The position numbers and the translations under genes are program-made. From Cherax quadricarinatus (Eukaryota; Arthropoda; Malacostraca; Decapoda; Parastacidae), in contig NC_091369.1 of the NCBI RefSeq assembly GCF_038502225.1, positions 9,832,605 through 9,896,604 of the forward strand: a DNA stretch of 64,000 nt, read 5' to 3'. Position 1 is the stretch's first letter. The number at the start of each line of letters is the position of its first letter. Below the pieces are notes generated by a model. The model was not told the DNA's origin. It ran no database searches and saw only the letters and a list, made by a program, of their open reading frames with translations. This document shows, piece after piece, positions 24,792-39,030 of the stretch.

Positions 24792-26650
24792 GATAGGGAA
24801 GATAGGGAAGCTGTGATTTCGTGTATAGGGCAAGGAGGAATAACATCTTGTAGGAGTGAGGAAGAGCCAGTTGTGAGTGTGGGGGAAGTTCGTGAGGCAG
24901 TAGGTAAAATGAAAGGGGGTAAGGCAGCCGGGATTGATGGGATAAAGACTGAAATGTTAAAAGCAGGTGCGGATATAGTTTTGGAGTGGTTGGTGCAATT
25001 ATTTAATAAATGTATGGAAGAGGGTAAGGTACCTAGGGATTGGCAGAGAGCATGCATAGTTCCTTTGTATAAAGGCAAAGAGGATAAAAGAGAGTGCAAA
25101 AATTATAGGGGGATAAGTCTGTTGAGTATACCTGGTAAAGTGTATGGTAGAGTTATAATTGAAAGAATTAAGAGTAAGACGGAGAATAGGATAGCAGATG
25201 AACAAGGAGGCTTTAGGAAAGGTAGGGGGTGTGTGGACCAGGTGTTTAAAGTGAAACATATAAGTGAACAGTATTTAGATAAGGCTAAAGAGGTCTTTGT
25301 GGCATTTATGGATTTGGAAAAGGCGTATGACAGGGTGGATAGGGGGGCAATGTGGCAGATGTTGCAAGTGTATGGTGTAGGAGGTAGGTTACTGAAAGCA
25401 GTGAAGAGTTTTTACGAGGATAGTGAGGCTCAAGTTAGAGTATGTAGGAAAGAGGGAAATTTTTTCCCAGTAAAAGTAGGCCTTAGACAGGGATGTGTGA
25501 TGTCACCGTGGTTGTTTAATATATTTATAGATGGGGTTGTAAGAGAAGTAAATGCGAGGGTCTTGGCAAGAGGCATGGAGTTAAAAGATAAAGAATCATA
25601 CACAAAGTGGGAGTTGTCACAGCTGCTCTTTGCTGATGACACTGTGCTCTTGGGAGATTCTGAAGAGAAGTTGCAGAGATTGGTGGATGAATTTGGTAGG
25701 GTGTGCAAAAGAAGAAAATTAAAGGTGAATACAGGAAAGAGTAAGGTTATGAGGATAACAAAAAGATTAGGTGATGAAAGATTGGATATCAGATTGGAGG
25801 GAGAGAGTATGGAGGAGGTGAATGTATTCAGATATTTGGGAGTGGACGTGTCAGTGGATGGGTCTATGAAAGATGAGGTGAATCATAGAATTGATGAGGG
25901 AAAAAGAGTGAGTGGTGCACTTAGGAGTCTGTGGAGACAAAGAACTTTGTCCTTGGAGGCAAAGAGGGGAATGTATGAGAGTATAGTTTTACCAACGCTC
26001 TTACATGGGTGTGAAGCGTGGGTGATGAATGTTGCAGCGAGGAGAAGGCTGGAGGCAGTGGAGATGTCATGTCTGAGGGCAATGTGTGGTGTGAATATAA
26101 TGCAGAGAATTCGTAGTTTGGAAGTTAGGAGGAGGTGCGGGATTACCAAAACTGTTGTCCAGAGGGCTGAGGAAGGGTTGTTGAGGTGGTTCGGACATAC
26201 AGAGAGAATGGAGCAAAACAGAATGACTTCAAGAGTGTATCAGTCTGTAGTGGAAGGAAGGCGGGGTAGGGGTCGGCCTAGGAAAGGTTGGAGGGAGGGG
26301 GAAAAGGAGGTTTTGTGAGCGAGGGGCTTGGACTTCCGGCAGGCATGCGTGAGCGTGTTTGATAGGAGTGAATGGAGACAAATGGTTTTTAATACTTGAC
26401 GTGCTGTTGGAGTGTGAGCAAAGTAACATTTATGAAGGGATTCAGGGAAACCGGCAGGCCAGACCTGAGTCCTGGAGATGGGAATTACAGTGCCTGCACT
26501 CTGAAGGAGGGGTGTTAATGTTGCAGTTTAAAAACTTTAGTGTAGAGCACCCTTCTGGCAAGACAGTGATGGAGTGAATGATGGTGAAAGTTTTTCTTTT
26601 TCGGGCCACCCTGCCTTGGTGGGAATCGGCCAGTGTGATAATAATAAAAA
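24792..26650 (+). mobile_element. B-type RTE-like LINE inserted in the A LINE
   Basis: Flanked by 8-bp direct repeats ACCAACCA (24784-24791 and 26651-26658). The insert is 5'-truncated, starting within the linker before the RT domain. Its first bases form a duplicated GATAGGGAA, absent from the homologous position in the other B copy (29137). It ends with the B 3' UTR hairpin and an ATAATAATAAAA tail, not (TA)n. Confidence 0.93.
24813..26318 (+). pseudogene. B-LINE reverse transcriptase, long open frame, 5'-truncated
   Basis: A 501-codon frame covers the complete RT: GGKAAGIDGIKTEMLK, KVPRDWQRACIVPLYKGK, YRGISLLSIPGKVYGRV, DEQGGFRKGRG, FVAFMDLEKAYDRVDR, GLRQGCVMSPWLFN and LLFADDTVLLGDS. The C-terminal FRYLGVDVSVDG, LLHGCEAWV, RWFGHTERM and GRRGRGRPRKGW blocks follow. 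A TGA at 26316-26318 replaces a tryptophan or cysteine codon and removes the last ~29 residues. All RT catalytic motifs are present. The AP endonuclease is missing. Confidence 0.93.
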
Positions 26651-28117
26651 ACCAACCACTCCAACACTATATCCCCCCTTGCTTTTAACATTTCTGTCAT
26701 GATCCCATCAGTTCCAGCTGCTTTACCCCCTTTCATTCTACGTAATGTCTCACGTACCTCCACCGCACTTACATTCTGCTCTTCTTCACTCCTAAAACAT
26801 GGTATACCTCCCTGGCCAGTGCATGAAATTACCGTCTCCCTTTCTTCCTCAACATTTAAAAGTTCTTCAAAATATTCTCGCCATCTACCTAATACCTCCC
26901 TCTCCCCATCTACTAACTCCCCTACTCTGTTTTTAACTGACAAATCCATACTTTCCCTAGGCTTTCTTAACTTGTTTAACTCACTCCAAAATTTTTTCTT
27001 ATTTTCATTAAAATTTCTTGACAGTGCCTCTCCCACTCTTTCATCTGCTCTCCTTTTGCACTCTCTCACCACTCTCTTCACCTTTCTTTTACTCTCCATA
27101 TACTCTGCTCTTCTTATAACACTTCTGCTTTGTAAAAACCTCTCCTAAGCTACCTTTTTCTCTTTTATCACACCCTTTACTTCTTCATTCCACCTATCAC
27201 TCCTCTTTCCTCCTGCCCCCACCCTCTAATGACCACAAACTTCTGCCCCACATTCTAATACTGCATTTTTAAAACTATTCCAACCCTCTTCAACCCCCCA
27301 CTCCTCATCTTTGCACTAGCCCACCTTTCTGCCAATAGTCGCTTATATCTCGCCCGAACTTCCTCCTCCCTTAGTTTATACACTTTCACCTCCCTCTTAC
27401 TTTTGTTGCCACCTTCCTCTTTTCCCATCTACCTCTTACTCTAACTGTAGCTACAACTAAATAATGATCCGATATATCAGTTGCCCCTCTATAAACATGT
27501 ACATCCTGGAGCCTACCCATCAACCTTTTATCCACCAATACATAATCTAACAAACTACTTTCATTACGTGCTACATCATACCTTGTATATTTATTTATCC
27601 TCTTTTTCATAAAATATGTATTACTTATTACCAAATTTCTTTCTACACATAGCTCAATTAAAGGCTCCCCATTTACATTTACCCCTGGCACCCCAAATTT
27701 ACCTACTACTCCCTCCATAACATTTTTACCCACTTTAGCATTGAAATCCCCAACCACCATTACTCTCACACTTGATTCATAACTCCCCACACATTCACTC
27801 AACATTTCCCAGAATCTCTCTCTCTCCTCTACACTTCTCTCTTCTCCAGGTGCATACACACTTACTATAACCCACTTTTCACATGCAATCTTTATTTTAC
27901 TCCACATAATCCTTGAATTTATACATTTGTAGTCCCTCTTTTCCTGCCATAGCTTATCCTTCAACATTATTGCTACTCCTTCTTTAGCTCTAACTCTATT
28001 TGCAACCCCAGACCTAATCCCATTTATTCCTCTCCATTTAAACTCACCCACCCCCTTCAGCTTTGTTTCACTTAAAGCCAGGACATCCAGTTTCTTCTCA
28101 TTCATAACATCCACAAT
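26651..28117 (-). pseudogene. A-LINE AP endonuclease and linker
   Basis: The minus-strand frame 27386-28114 (242 codons) is an AP-endonuclease domain: ALSETKLKGVGEF, YAPGEERSVEERERFWEML, MVVGDFNAKVG, SLLDYVLVDKRL and ATDISDHYLVVATVRV carry the expected E, D/N and SDH catalytic positions. The region 27100-27386 is frameshifted. 26651-27099 is open again with KKFWSELNKLRKPRE, REYFEELLNVEEERE and RMKGGKAAGTDG leading toward the RT. The N-terminal NVRG-like start of the endonuclease is cut off at 28117. Confidence 0.9.
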
Positions 28118-28118
28118 A

Positions 28119-31563
<3,445 letters not shown>

Positions 31564-31590
<27 letters not shown>
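31564..31590. repeat. (TA)n tract between C elements
   Basis: Alternating TA of ~27 bp following the A-run of C element 1; C element 2 starts directly after it. Confidence 0.95.
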
Positions 31591-31591
<1 letters not shown>

Positions 31592-32072
31592 CCATCCTAG
31601 GTAGTAGGTTGGTAAACAGCAACCACCCAGGGAGGTGCTACCGTCCTGCCAAGTGAATGTAAAATGGAAACCTGTAATTGTTTTACATGATGGTAGGATT
31701 GCTGGTGTTTTTTTTTCTGTCTCATAAACATGCAAGATTTCAGGTATGTCTTGCTACTTCTACCTACACTTAGGTCACACTACACATACATGTACAAGCA
31801 TATATATGCACACCCCTCTAGGTTTTCTTCTATTTTCTTTCTAGTTCTTGTTCTTGTTTATTTCCTCTTATCTCCATGGGGAAGTGGAACAGAATTCTAC
31901 CTCCGTAAGGCATGCCTGTTGTAAGAGACGACTGAAATGCCAGGAGCAAGGGGCTAGTAACCCCTTCTCCTGTACAAATTACTAAATTTAAAAAAAGAAA
32001 CTTTCGTTTTTCTTTTTGGGCCACCCTGCCTTGGTGGGATATGGCCGGTTTGTTGAAAAAAAAAATATATAT
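31591..32072 (+). mobile_element. C element 2: non-autonomous LINE derivative
   Basis: Same structure and very similar sequence to C element 1, in head-to-tail orientation: starts CCATCCTAGGTAGTAGG, ends with the GGCCACCCTGCC hairpin, an A-run and a short ATATAT. Confidence 0.9.
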
Positions 32073-32215
32073 TATCTATCATTCTCAGCAAAGTTCAAAC
32101 ACAGTGAAGTAAGAACCATCATCAAACATCCACACACCTACAAAACACAATGTTTCTCTCACTCACTGCCTTTCTGATTTTGCTGTTATGTGCTATTGCT
32201 ACATGTTATTTTATG

Positions 32216-32460
32216 CAGTTCCTGCTACATTTTGTTTTTCATGCAGTTAGTAGCAGCTATTATTACATTTTGCCATTTCATGCAGTCATTAGCAGCTGTA
32301 TAACATTTTGCTGTTTCATGCAGTCATTAGCAGCTATTATTACATTTTGTTGCTTCATGCAGTCATTAGCAGCTATTATTACATTTTGCTGTTTCATGCA
32401 GTCATTAGCAGCTATTATTACATTTTGCTGTTTCATGCAGTCATTAGCAGCTATTGCTAC
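32216..32460 (+). repeat. 39-bp minisatellite, about six units
   Basis: The unit contains TTTTGCTGTTTCATGCAG and TCATTAGCAGCTATTATTA. Later units are nearly identical and the first ones are degenerate. Because 39 bp equals 13 codons, the frame 32150-32491 repeats FCCFMQSLAAIIT. Its first codons (MFLSLTAFLILLLCAIATC) look like a signal peptide, but I treat this as chance. Confidence 0.9.
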
Positions 32461-32469
32461 GAGGTTAGC

Positions 32470-33290
32470 AGATGCTGTTGCTACATTTTAAAAATGTACA
32501 GTATCTACAACTGTCTTCAAGTAGACAGGAAGTGGGGAAATTAATGATTGAGTGGTAATTACTGGTGGTATGAGCCACACTGCCAATCTCAACAGTCATT
32601 AGTGTGTGCATACACCTTCATACATTTTTGTATTTTTTGGAAAATAATCCTTTGGTATAGGTGTTGTAGAATCTTTATTTGTTTGCTACTGCATGGCTTA
32701 AAATTGTGGATTTTAAAATGACATGTTCGTGGGGAGATGTTAAGATTTGCTAATTTATTTTTTGTCATGTTTGGATCAAATATACAGTACTGATGCATGG
32801 TATAAAAATTGTTCTAAAGAACTAGCTAAAAAAAATCCAACCCTCTCTCTCTGACAGGCTAGCTTAGAGTTGCACGGACATGCCTGTCTTTATATATGAC
32901 CAGTATGAAAGAATGAGGTTGACCTTGACATGAATTTAGTACATTTATGACTGAGAGAACACTCACTACAGTCTACATTATTAGTAGACTTTTATAGCAG
33001 TATATTTGCCATTCATTTTATAAAGTTACCATCCCTCTCGTGTTTTCAGCTTTCAAATATACATAACCTTCACAGTTTCACAAAAAATAAGTGATAGGGT
33101 AGTTCAGCTATTGTGTCAGTTAAGCAGATGGTAGATCTTTGTGTGCAGGTGTAAAGATGCAAACCCATGTCTTTAATCTGGCCTAAAATTGTTTGTAGAT
33201 GACTATGATAAATCAGTCGGTTAATAAACAAAGCTCACCTTAGTGAAAATTAGTTTTGGTGAAAAGTATAGTACAGTTAGCAATATTTAT
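32470..33290. other. AT-rich stretch without recognised features
   Basis: No coding pattern, element ends or RNA motifs seen. Confidence 0.4.
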
Positions 33291-33294
33291 TATT

Positions 33295-34372
33295 TATATT
33301 TTTTTTATTATCACACTGGCTGATTCCCACCAAGGCAGGGTCGCCCGAAAAAGAAAAACTTTCACCATCATTCACTCCATCACTGTCTTGCCAGAAGGGT
33401 GCTTTACACTACAGTTTTTAAACTGCAACATTAACACCCCTCCTTCAGAGTGCAGACACTGTACTTCCCATCTCCAGGACTCAAGTCCGGCCTGCCGGTT
33501 TCCCTGAACCCCTTCATAAATGTTACTTTGCTCACACTCCAACAGCACGTCAAGTATTAAAAACCATTTGTCTCCATTCACTCCTATCAAACATGCTCAC
33601 GCATGCCTGCTGGAAGTCCAAGCCCCTCGCACACAAAACCTCCTTTACCCCCTCCCTCCAACCTTTCCTAGGCCGACCCCTACCCCGCCTTCCTTCCACT
33701 ACAGACTGATACACTCTTGAAGTCATTCTGTTTCGCTCCATTCTCTCTACATGTCTGAACCACCTCAACAACCCTTCCTCAGCCCTCTGGAAAACAGTTT
33801 TGGTAATCCAGCACCTCATCCTAATTTCCAAACTACGAATTCTCTGCATTATATTCACACCAGACATTGCCCTCAGACATGACATCTCCACTGCCTCCAG
33901 CCTTCTCCTCGCTGCAACATTCATCACCCATGCTTCACACCCATATAAGAGCGTTGGTAAAACTATACTCTCATACATTCCCCTCTTTGCCTCCAAGGAC
34001 AAAGTTCTTTGTCTCCACAGACTCCTAAGTGCACCGCTCACCCTTTTCCCCTCATCTATTCTATGATTCACCTCATCTTTCATAGACCCATCCGCTGACA
34101 CATCCACTCCCAAATATCTGAATACATTCACCTCCTCCATACTCTCTCCCTCCAATCTGATATCCAATCTTTCATCACCTAATCTTTTTGTTATCCTCAT
34201 AACCTTACTCTTTCCTGTATTCACTTTTAATTTTCTTCTTTTGCATACCCTATCAAATTCATCCACCAACCTCTGCAACTTCTCTTCAGAATCTCCCAAA
34301 AGCACAGTGTCATCAGCAAAGAGCAACTGTGACAACTCCCACTTTGTGTGTGATTCTTTATCTTTTAACTCC
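33295..34372 (-). mobile_element. B-type RTE-like LINE, 5'-truncated
   Basis: Minus-strand copy with a full B 3' UTR (33295-33549) and an open coding remainder (33550-34372) from LELKDKESHTKWELSQ through LLFADDTVLLGDS, FRYLGVDVSADG, LLYGCEAWV and RWFRHVERM to DRSEWRQMVFNT. Truncation lies just upstream of the catalytic box. The frame runs past the truncation into flanking DNA to 34443. Confidence 0.92.
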
Positions 34373-34443
34373 AGTATTTTAATAATCTTTTCATTAGCAG
34401 TTCCTTTATTGATAATTATGATACAATATTTCATTACCAGCAA

Positions 34444-35335
34444 GGCATGGCTGGCTGGCTTGCTGCATGAGGGTAGTCAAATGTTAGCCTGTAGTGGGAA
34501 GACACACATGGGGGTGTGATGTGATGGAAGATGTAGTACTGTACTGCCCTGTTTGTTCTATTTTAAACTCAAATTCTTGTTTTGACACAAGGCCTAGTAC
34601 CAAGTTTTTTTTTTTTATCAGTTGTTTACTGATCAAAATTGGATACAACAATAGTATGCTGTTACATGCAGGATGGGGGTCATGCACAATACTGAAATCT
34701 GTTAGTCTGAGCTACGAGACTTCAGTAGGGAAATGAGGATATAGTCACTATTCCATTAAAGGTTCTTCAGCTCTTAGAGCTAATGAATCCATAACGGAAT
34801 ACTCGACAATTTCCATCAGTGCAAGATGACAGAATTCAGCAATATTTAAGTCACACATCCTGCATGATGGAATATAACAGGGAAACTAAGCATTCAACTT
34901 GTAGGGTTCATACTGTGCCAAGGTAATGCAAGGTTATCAGGTTTGAAACAAGGAAGGAGAGGGAGGAGGGGTAGCTCCAAATCCATATAAGGTGGCAAGG
35001 ATAAAAGGTAAAGCAGCAGAAAATCTACTTCTGAAAATTTTCTACTTGCAATTTCAAGAATATTTTACTAAATGTTTTTATATTTCAGTAAATAAATGAT
35101 TGATATATGATAAACTATTTCTACAAGGTGCATCTTACAAACGATTTTGAAATAGTCGATATTTTTGACATTACAGAAAACCCCTGGTTATGCAGAACAT
35201 TTCGACCCGTTTTCAAATCAACTTATAACTCCTGGAAAAATAATTCATTTGGTTTACAAGAATGCTAAGGTTAATGATTTTTGACATTAATACTTCAGTC
35301 TATAATAGTGACATTTTATGAATTTGCAAAACAAT
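34444..35335. other. No gene recognised; possible Tigger-like left end at 35173
   Basis: AT-rich DNA. CAGAAAACCCCTGGTTATGC at about 35173, preceded by TA, resembles the left end of the Tigger-type elements here, but no right end was found. Confidence 0.3.
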
Positions 35336-35498
35336 TTGTTGGAATTTTTCCTCTGTAAGCCATGTGTATCATACAAGGCAACTAAAATGCTGGGAGCAAT
35401 GGGTTAGTAACCCCTTCTCCTGTATAAAGAAAAATGAAAGTTTTTCTTTTTAGGTCACCGTGCCTTGGTGGGATATGGCTGATGTGTTAAAAAAAAAA
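35336..35498 (+). mobile_element. C element fragment (3' part), old
   Basis: Carries the decayed blocks CTCTGTAAGCCATGTGTATC, the CTAAAATGCTGGGAGCAATG region and TAGTAACCCCTTCTCCTGTA, then the 3' hairpin GTCACCGTGCCTTGGTGGGA and an A-run. The segment TTACTAAATTTAAAAAGAG of the intact copies is missing. Confidence 0.8.
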
Positions 35499-35689
35499 GT
35501 CTTATAACATTTGTAACAGTTATTACAAATGTTGGTCAAATACATATGCAAATACTATATAATGCAGTATTACTGCACAGGATATATGGACAATCTGAAA
35601 GCCCTCAGTATGCATAGAATCTCAGGCAAAACTTAGACTATACTCTAAGATTTACTCAGTTTTATTCTTTATTTTTCATTTTTCTCTAA

Positions 35690-36170
35690 TACAAGGCATT
35701 AGTAGGAACATGAAAACAGATGCAAGCTACAGATTAATTCATAAATAAAAAAGAAAATTTAATTGCCAAGTTTAGCAGGGTGAGTGGTACTAGCTGACTT
35801 ACAAGACAGTATATAGCCATCTAACAATATAAGAGAGTTGAAAGCCAAAACAAGAACAGGGATAGGACTGGATGAAAACAGCAGGTTTCAGGATTTATCA
35901 TAGTATAATTCTGTCAATACTACATCAAGGTACAAAGGTGCTTTTTAACAGTAGCTTTGAAGTAGTTTGCAATAGGCAGAGAGTTCCATATCTTAAGGCC
36001 TTTTATGCACACCGAGTGTTTACACAGTTGAATCGAACACATTCTGTTGCAGCTATTAAGGAAGAGTTTCAGAGCAGGGGTTACATTTGAACTGACCGTC
36101 CTGTATATATAATATGTACAGTAATCCAAGTGAATAATATGTACACTGAGTAAGGTTCAAGAGTGGGTAT
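35690..36170 (-). pseudogene. LINE C-terminal tail (L2/Daphne-like)
   Basis: The minus-strand frame 35920-36129 reads SIQLCKHSVCIKGLKIWNSL, then a spacer, then FKATVKKHLCTLM and a stop. This matches the RxxxFKGxKxWNSLP..FKxxxKKHL end of some L2/Daphne-type LINE proteins. The downstream AT-rich part to about 35690 would be its 3' UTR. The family is uncertain. Confidence 0.45.
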
Positions 36171-36317
36171 GAGTGTTGTCTAGCACTAGACTGAGTGATC
36201 ATTGGCACAGTCACTTTTTGTTGAGTTATACGCTTTAGGGGGCTTGCCGTAGTAGATTCCCAGGTATAAATATCATAGGTGATTTAAGGATATTAAGGTG
36301 TCTTGCCTATTGTTTTG

Positions 36318-36504
36318 GACACCTAACTTGTGCGCTGGATTTTTTTTAATCTGCACACATGACCACACGGACCCATTCTCTCACATGTGGGAGCACCAGC
36401 TTTCTCCTGCTTGATTTGAAGCTGCTAGAGTTTTTGGGTATATATACGTCAAACACATTGGCTCATAAGACATATATATACGACCAAAACAGTTAAAGGG
36501 TTAA
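36318..36504. mobile_element. piggyBac right-end fragment
   Basis: Matches 19230-19393 of the intact piggyBac: CCCATTCTCTC, GCTTGATTTGAAGC, an ATATACGTC..GACATATATATACG palindrome and the terminal AACAGTTAAAGGGTTAA. The left terminus was not found, so this is a solo or broken end. Its TTAA directly abuts an A-LINE 3' UTR fragment. Confidence 0.75.
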
Positions 36505-36506
36505 TA

Positions 36507-36610
36507 TCCCAAAAGCCTCCTTTAAAGTGCAGGCACTGTACTTTCCATTTCCAGGACTAAAGTCTGGCTAACTGGTTTCCCTGAATCCCTTCACAAAATA
36601 TTACCCTGCT
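36507..36610 (-). mobile_element. A-LINE 3' UTR fragment
   Basis: About 105 bp from ATCCCAAAAGCCTCCTTTAA to TATTACCCTGCTC matches the start of the A-type 3' UTR in minus orientation. The terminal hairpin half is missing, apparently lost at the junction with the piggyBac end. On the other side it borders the Penelope-like element. Confidence 0.8.
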
Positions 36611-36674
36611 CTCATATATTACTACTTTGTAAAGTAAAAGGACACAAGTGCAACTAATGTGGCATTTTATTGTG

Positions 36675-36712
36675 GCAACGTTTCGCTCTCCAGGAGCTTT
36701 ATCAAGCCATTA
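36675..36712 (-). ncRNA. Hammerhead-like ribozyme motif, probably degenerate
   Basis: On the minus strand the order is CTTGATAAA, a GCTC/GAGC stem closing loop CTGGA, then GAAAC. This parallels the hammerhead core CUGAUGA - stem II - GAAA. Hammerheads are known in Penelope-like terminal repeats. The first core box is altered (CTTGATAA), so activity is doubtful. Confidence 0.45.
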
Positions 36713-36765
36713 CAAACAATACATGGACACAGAGGGTATATATAGGCTCAGAGTGAGGTGCAATA

Positions 36766-36832
36766 CTAGTGGTGGTGGTGGTAGTAGTAGTAGTAGTGAC
36801 AAAAGTTGTAGTGGTAGTAGTAATACAATATG
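36766..36832 (+). repeat. (GTG)n/(GTA)n trinucleotide tract
   Basis: A GGTGGTGGTGG run followed by TAGTAGTAGTAG and interrupted GTAGTAGTAA units, within the 3' region of the Penelope-like element. Confidence 0.9.
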
Positions 36833-36980
36833 GTAGAGCAATTAATTCATACATGAGTAAAAGGATATAAAAGCTATTACTTGGGTAACATAAATTAAGT
36901 TGGACAAATATAGACTGGATAGAGGCAGCCTGTTTCAGTGTTCACTCTGTAATGTGCTTTGTGTAGTATAACAGGAGAGA

Positions 36981-37557
36981 CTATGTGATGGCAGGGTTTA
37001 TTGTTTTCAGGAGAATTCTTGCTAAGACTTCAGAGATGGTGAAGCTGCCGTTGTTTTGTTTAATTGTATTCGAAACAGCGATCAGTGCTGATTCGAGGCA
37101 TTTGCGTCTACGGAAGTTAGTTTCTTTGATCACTAATTAGGCATCCCTGAATTTCATGAGATGATTGGTGGAATTTCGGTGTTGTACACAGGCGTTGTTC
37201 AAGTTATCGTTCCTACATGCGTAAATGTGTTCATTGAGGCGGGTGTCGAGGTTTCTTGCTGTTTCACCTACGTAAATCTTGTCACAGCCTCCACAGGGTA
37301 TAGTGTAAACTCCTGTGTTGACTGGTTTGTGGTGCTTTGATTTTGTCCTGGTTAGAACCTTTATTGAAGTGCTAGAAGCGATGGCAACTCTGGTGTTAGC
37401 TTGTGAAAGTAGTACTTTAGAAATGTTCAGTGCAACCTGGCTGTTGGAAAGAATTATAACTTTGTTGGGAGTGGTGTTGGTGCGTGGAGAATTAATGATC
37501 TGAAGAGCTCTTTTCTTGCAGTCTTTGATGAAAAAGGAAGGAAAATGTAACTCAGTG
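36981..37557 (-). pseudogene. Penelope-like GIY-YIG endonuclease domain
   Basis: The minus-strand frame reads FTELHFPSFFIKDCKKRALQ (linker after the RT), then TNTTPNKVIILSNSQ, then the GIY-YIG core GVYTIPCGGCDKIYVGETAR with the paired GVY and YVG motifs, RLNEHIYACRNDN (conserved R and H), and a helix with RRRKCLESALI (catalytic-type E). It ends NPAIT at 36981. One in-frame TAA at 37137-37139 interrupts it after MKFRDA. The RT domain that should precede it is not present. Confidence 0.85.
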
Positions 37558-38123
37558 AATGTTTGGTGAATGTATGAACATTAGTTGCACTTGTGTCCTT
37601 TTACTTTACATATTGTCGGTAATTCTACCAACTTTATTACTATATTACTACTTTATAGAAAGCTCCTTGATATGCAATAGCATTTCAGGCAGCCTTAATA
37701 TTTTTTTTTTGCATCCTTTATCCCTTGATATCTCTTTCTCTGGCTTGCTGGTAAAGATGATTCATCAACACTGTTAATGATTTAATCTTTTCTGAGTGGT
37801 AAGGATGTTTAAAAATGTGTCTTGGCATCAATTAAGATTTCCCCAAAGTTGCTGCAGTATGCAAAGACACTGTATGGGGCAGCTAGACAAAGGGAAGGGA
37901 GCGTTTGTTAACACTGGAGGTACCTAACATGATGACCATGTGGCAGTTTATATTAGCCCCAATGCAGGATTTTGTAAGGATGGTCAAATGAATTGTAGAT
38001 ATTAAGTCTTGTGCCATGAGAAATAAAATGGCCTGATAATATATACAGCTTGGCCATCACTAATCAGGCATCATTCGGACTTGTAGGGTGCCGAATTAGT
38101 GAATTTGCTGGATTACAGAGTGG

Positions 38124-38379
38124 TTACCTGGAGTTTACCTGGAGAGAGTTCCTGGGGTCAACGCCCCCGCGGCCCGGTCTGTGACCAGGCCTCCTTAGGT
38201 CAGTGTCCCAGGATGCGACCCACACCAGTCGACTAACACCCAGGTACCCATTTTACTGATGGGGAACATAGACAACAGGTGGAAAGAAACACGTCCAATG
38301 TTTCTGCTCTGGCTGGGAATCGAACCCAGGCCCTCACCGTGTGAAGCGAGAGAGTTAACCACCAGGCCACCAGAGCCCC
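38124..38379 (-). mobile_element. tRNA-derived SINE, second copy
   Basis: Reverse-complement match to 23955-24202 over nearly its whole length. Box B reads GGTTCGATTCC on the minus strand (38316-38326), and the 3' tail has the duplicated CTCCAGGTAAA. Few substitutions separate the two copies. Confidence 0.93.
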
Positions 38380-38562
38380 TTAGGTTAGGTTAGAATACAC
38401 GTAACCTAGCAGCAATATTTATGCATCGGCGATTTCTCCCACTTTATGCCCTATTTTTGGACCATTCCATTGTTCCAGTCTACTGAACTCTCGTAGCTAT
38501 TTCACCATTATTCCTTCTGTCTACAGAGTACAAGAAGCTGCCCATTTACCTATTTCAACTAT

Positions 38563-39030
38563 CCAATAAGAACATAAGAACATAAGAAAGGAGGAACACT
38601 GCAGCAGGCCTGTTGGCCCATACTAGGCAGGTCCTTTACAATTCATCCCACTAACAAACATTTGACCAACCCAATTTTCAATGCTACCCAAGAAATAAGC
38701 TCTGATGTGAAAGTCCCACTCAAATCCAACCCATCCCACTCATGTATTTATCCAACCTAAATTTGAAACTACCCAAAGTCCTAGCCTCAATAACCCAACT
38801 AGGTAGACTGTTCCACTCATCTACTACCCTATTTCCAAACCAATACTTTCCTATGTCCTTTCTAAATCTAAACTTATCTAATTTAAATCCATTACTGCGG
38901 GTTCTCTCTTGGAGAGATATCCTCAAGACCTTGTTAATATCCCCTTTATTAATACCTATCTTCCACTTATACACTTCGATCAGGTCTCCCCTCATTCTTC
39001 GTCTAACAAGTGAATGGTCTAACAAGTAAA
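38563..39030 (-). mobile_element. L2/CR1-like LINE, 3' fragment
   Basis: The minus-strand frame 38720-39025 (101 codons) reads RRRMRGDLIEVYKWKIGINK, RSNGFKLDKFRFRKDIGKYW, VVDEWNSLPSWVIEARTLGS, then FKFRLDKYMSGMG, which is the conserved C-terminus of L2/CR1-type LINEs. The 3' UTR ends GGCCTGCTGCAGTG, TTCCTCCTTTCTTATG, with a terminal repeated TTCTTATG. The frame is open. It interrupts a piggyBac-like element. Confidence 0.88.

Larger units (their letters stand above)
36615..37654 (-). mobile_element. Penelope-like element with 14-bp target duplication
   Basis: Direct repeats TATATTACTACTTT flank the element at 36615-36628 and 37641-37654. Inside, a perfect 33-bp inverted pair (36628-36660 and 37578-37610) contains AAAGGACACAAGTGCAAC. 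The coding part encodes a GIY-YIG endonuclease, diagnostic of Penelope-like elements, but the RT domain is missing. A hammerhead-like motif lies next to the left arm. So the copy is 5'-truncated but retains both terminal repeats. Confidence 0.88.

Noticed and set aside
35173..35335. Complete Tigger-type MITE starting CAGAAAACCCCTGG
   Set aside because: No complementary right end could be found; only a possible left end remains.
36648..36836. Gly/Ser-rich 62-codon ORF
   Set aside because: It is a translation of the trinucleotide tract in the 3' region of the Penelope-like element.
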